Below are positions 6,101 to 6,399 of a stretch of DNA of 6,399 bases, piece by piece. The stretch is taken from assembly GCA_021793635.1 (NCBI GenBank), contig JAJYSI010000209.1, positions 1 through 6,399 of the forward strand. Direction: 5' to 3'. Origin of the DNA: Bacteroidota bacterium (lineage in GTDB: Bacteria > Bacteroidota > Ignavibacteria > Ignavibacteriales > Ignavibacteriaceae). Made by a program: the position numbers and the translations under genes. The notes beneath the pieces are model-generated. The model was given only the letters and a program-made list of their open reading frames with translations, was not told where the DNA came from and did no database searches. Position 1 is the stretch's first letter, and every line of letters starts with the position of its first letter.

Positions 6101-6399
6101 GATATTTGGGGAAATAGAAAACAAGCAGCCGCTCAAGACCAGCAAGTTCCTGTAATGGATTTTGTTTTTGATCCCGACACACCAGGAACTTATAATTGGA
6201 ATCCAGCAAATCTTAGGTCCGATCCGCAAAAGAGCTGGGGAGGAATGATGAGAGTATTGTCTGGTGCTGCAAATAATCTTGTAGAGCAGAATATTCAGTA
6301 TATAGAATTTTGGGTGCAATCGGATCCAAATACGCCGCTGCCTCCAAACGCAAATCTCTATATAGATTTGGGAAGAATAAGTGAAGAGGTCATTCCCGG
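3155..6399 (+). CDS. sprA: SprA, T9SS outer-membrane translocon, N-terminal part (3' end outside window)
   Basis: SprA forms the giant outer-membrane beta-barrel through which T9SS cargo leaves the cell; in gliding species it is needed for motility. The frame runs 1081 codons without a stop to the right edge, a little under half of a typical SprA of about 2400 residues. Residues 8-30 are a hydrophobic segment preceded by Lys5 and Lys7, fitting a signal peptide. Residues 106-141 are a Ser/Asp-rich 12-residue repeat linker. SprA N-terminal repeat motifs follow: ADWNTERTFEYQNQLHIKY near 322, VEAGNVSLQGSPLVGSSDAL near 353, ALFGIKAEMKLGPLTLTTL after it, and VKVTLNGRELVNGVDYTVDY near 765. YIDDFEGA (922-929) and ARAWWYSITP near 968 are typical of the family. 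The start is uncertain: ATT at 3155 has AAGGA (3144-3148) at a 6-nt spacing and keeps the lysines; TTG at 3176 is the only conventional alternative nearby. There is no in-frame ATG or GTG after the stop at 3134 until far inside the protein. Confidence 0.93.
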   Translation, partial: MSSNKIKLIWEIFRALITGAVIFYASINFGFVSPYESQITPSIWIDVFYKYYRHLDESARNPSGLQDENPSAQQLVKSIKIPLTPAADSTKKNIELGKSPNLIPIDSLKKDSLRTSLDTLKADSLKAALDTVKVDSMAIDSTARLKYFKYKRTDLPYVTLSLQKHSSFFAQPTQGTTRTVTIDSTGKYVEIREVVAGEKPKILLRLPVDQYLKLQLALDEQKDWNTLIGGYEVKSNKKELGELIKDITNLEIPLPSVGVLSIFGKPKISLRIGGAVDIHGAWRSTTTEGVTTSQLGNTQSEPDFQQQVQINVDGTIGDKLNISADWNTERTFEYQNQLHIKYTGYEDEIIQSVEAGNVSLQGSPLVGSSDALFGIKAEMKLGPLTLTTLASQKKGETKTVAVNSGSTQQTFSIRAYSYATNNYFVDTVYADTNVNKTDPSKDFNFFNNRYGNATPILNQNNIYWTIKDIQVWKSVNTITVDQSKERFVNAYMNLPGLTVATNKSLTYPDSLRQQINNPTPGLEYSGRFIMLQPNIDYTYHPETGYITFNTQIQDEDAIAVAFRIEGGSPSADDDIFYGEFVNAGNTDSTVNNQTLVLKLVKPDNLRPGGAYSEAWKLLLKNIYPLNASNIKQQGFKLDIKYDPPVGDPVNVLTADNGKQIQLLNAFGLDKYDNSGNPNPDGNFDWNPGVTILPDVGEVIFPTLEPFGKDLPSGIPDSLAYQSVYDTLETFATQDKLHDRWEIDGQYSGEATSTYNIGFNVVENSVKVTLNGRELVNGVDYTVDYNVGQVTILNRDALIPGANLSITYEQNDLFSLASKTLLGARGIFNISDRTKLGFSILNLNQQTLNDKVRIGEEPMSNTIMGVDFNTSADLPFVTSALDHIISTKQMSSISLAGEYARMNPNPNTLKSTITGDNGQSIAYIDDFEGAKKIIPIGVSYGGWKDLSPPDSLEFLPGLDPLEKMPYKARAWWYSITPSNVLIQDIWGNRKQAAAQDQQVPVMDFVFDPDTPGTYNWNPANLRSDPQKSWGGMMRVLSGAANNLVEQNIQYIEFWVQSDPNTPLPPNANLYIDLGRISEEVIP
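3470..3577 (+). repeat. Diverged 36-bp tandem repeat in sprA encoding a DSLK-type 12-residue unit
   Basis: Three consecutive units of 36 bp begin at 3470, 3506 and 3542. They encode DSLKKDSLRTSL, DTLKADSLKAAL and DTVKVDSMAIDS. Asp followed by Ser or Thr recurs at alternating spacings of 5 and 7 residues across the first two units. The DNA copies have diverged at many positions while the peptide pattern is kept. The repeat lies between the signal sequence and the first recognisable SprA motif, so it is probably a flexible periplasmic linker. Confidence 0.7.

Noticed and set aside
5683..6319. Two minus-strand frames of 68 and 101 codons (5683-5889 and 6014-6319).
   Set aside because: Both lie wholly inside sprA, whose frame is uninterrupted and carries the family motif YIDDFEGA. 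Neither has recognisable motifs.

Overview
The window is AT-rich DNA from a bacterium of the Bacteroidota/Chlorobiota/Ignavibacteriota group. The strongest evidence is the large open frame that fills its right half. It is the N-terminal part of SprA, the giant outer-membrane translocon of the type IX secretion system (T9SS), which is confined to this superphylum. The Shine-Dalgarno-led citrate synthase, the AT-rich spacers and the HpnE-type desaturase would fit an Ignavibacteria-like lineage, but that finer placement is inference.

All four genes are on the + strand. (1) Bases 3-566 hold the C-terminal part of a squalene/phytoene-desaturase-type FAD enzyme, probably HpnE, cut by the left edge. 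(2) Bases 567-862 are a spacer with a good sigma70-like promoter (TTGACA-N17-TAAATT), a dyad between its two boxes, and a leader of about 170 nt with small hairpins. (3) Bases 863-2161 encode a complete citrate synthase, closed by a clear intrinsic terminator at 2192-2240. (4) Bases 2241-2420 are an AT-rich spacer with possible traces of a decayed minus-strand frame. (5) Bases 2424-2936 encode a DUF985/Cupin_5 protein. (6) Bases 2937-3154 are a spacer with a second promoter, a direct repeat and an inverted repeat. (7) From about 3155 to the right edge runs sprA, 1081 codons without a stop and still open at the edge.

The genes do not form an obvious pathway. They look like separately transcribed housekeeping or envelope genes: isoprenoid lipid biosynthesis, the TCA cycle, a small cupin of unknown substrate, and protein secretion. 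No mobile element, CRISPR array, tRNA or rRNA is visible, and I see no new multi-gene system.

The most unusual part is the start of sprA. No ATG, and no GTG, occurs in frame between the upstream stop (TAA at 3134) and the signal sequence. The best-placed start by ribosome-binding-site spacing is an ATT at 3155. A potential hairpin there would cover both the ribosome binding site and the start, and a 34-codon upstream frame runs through the same hairpin.
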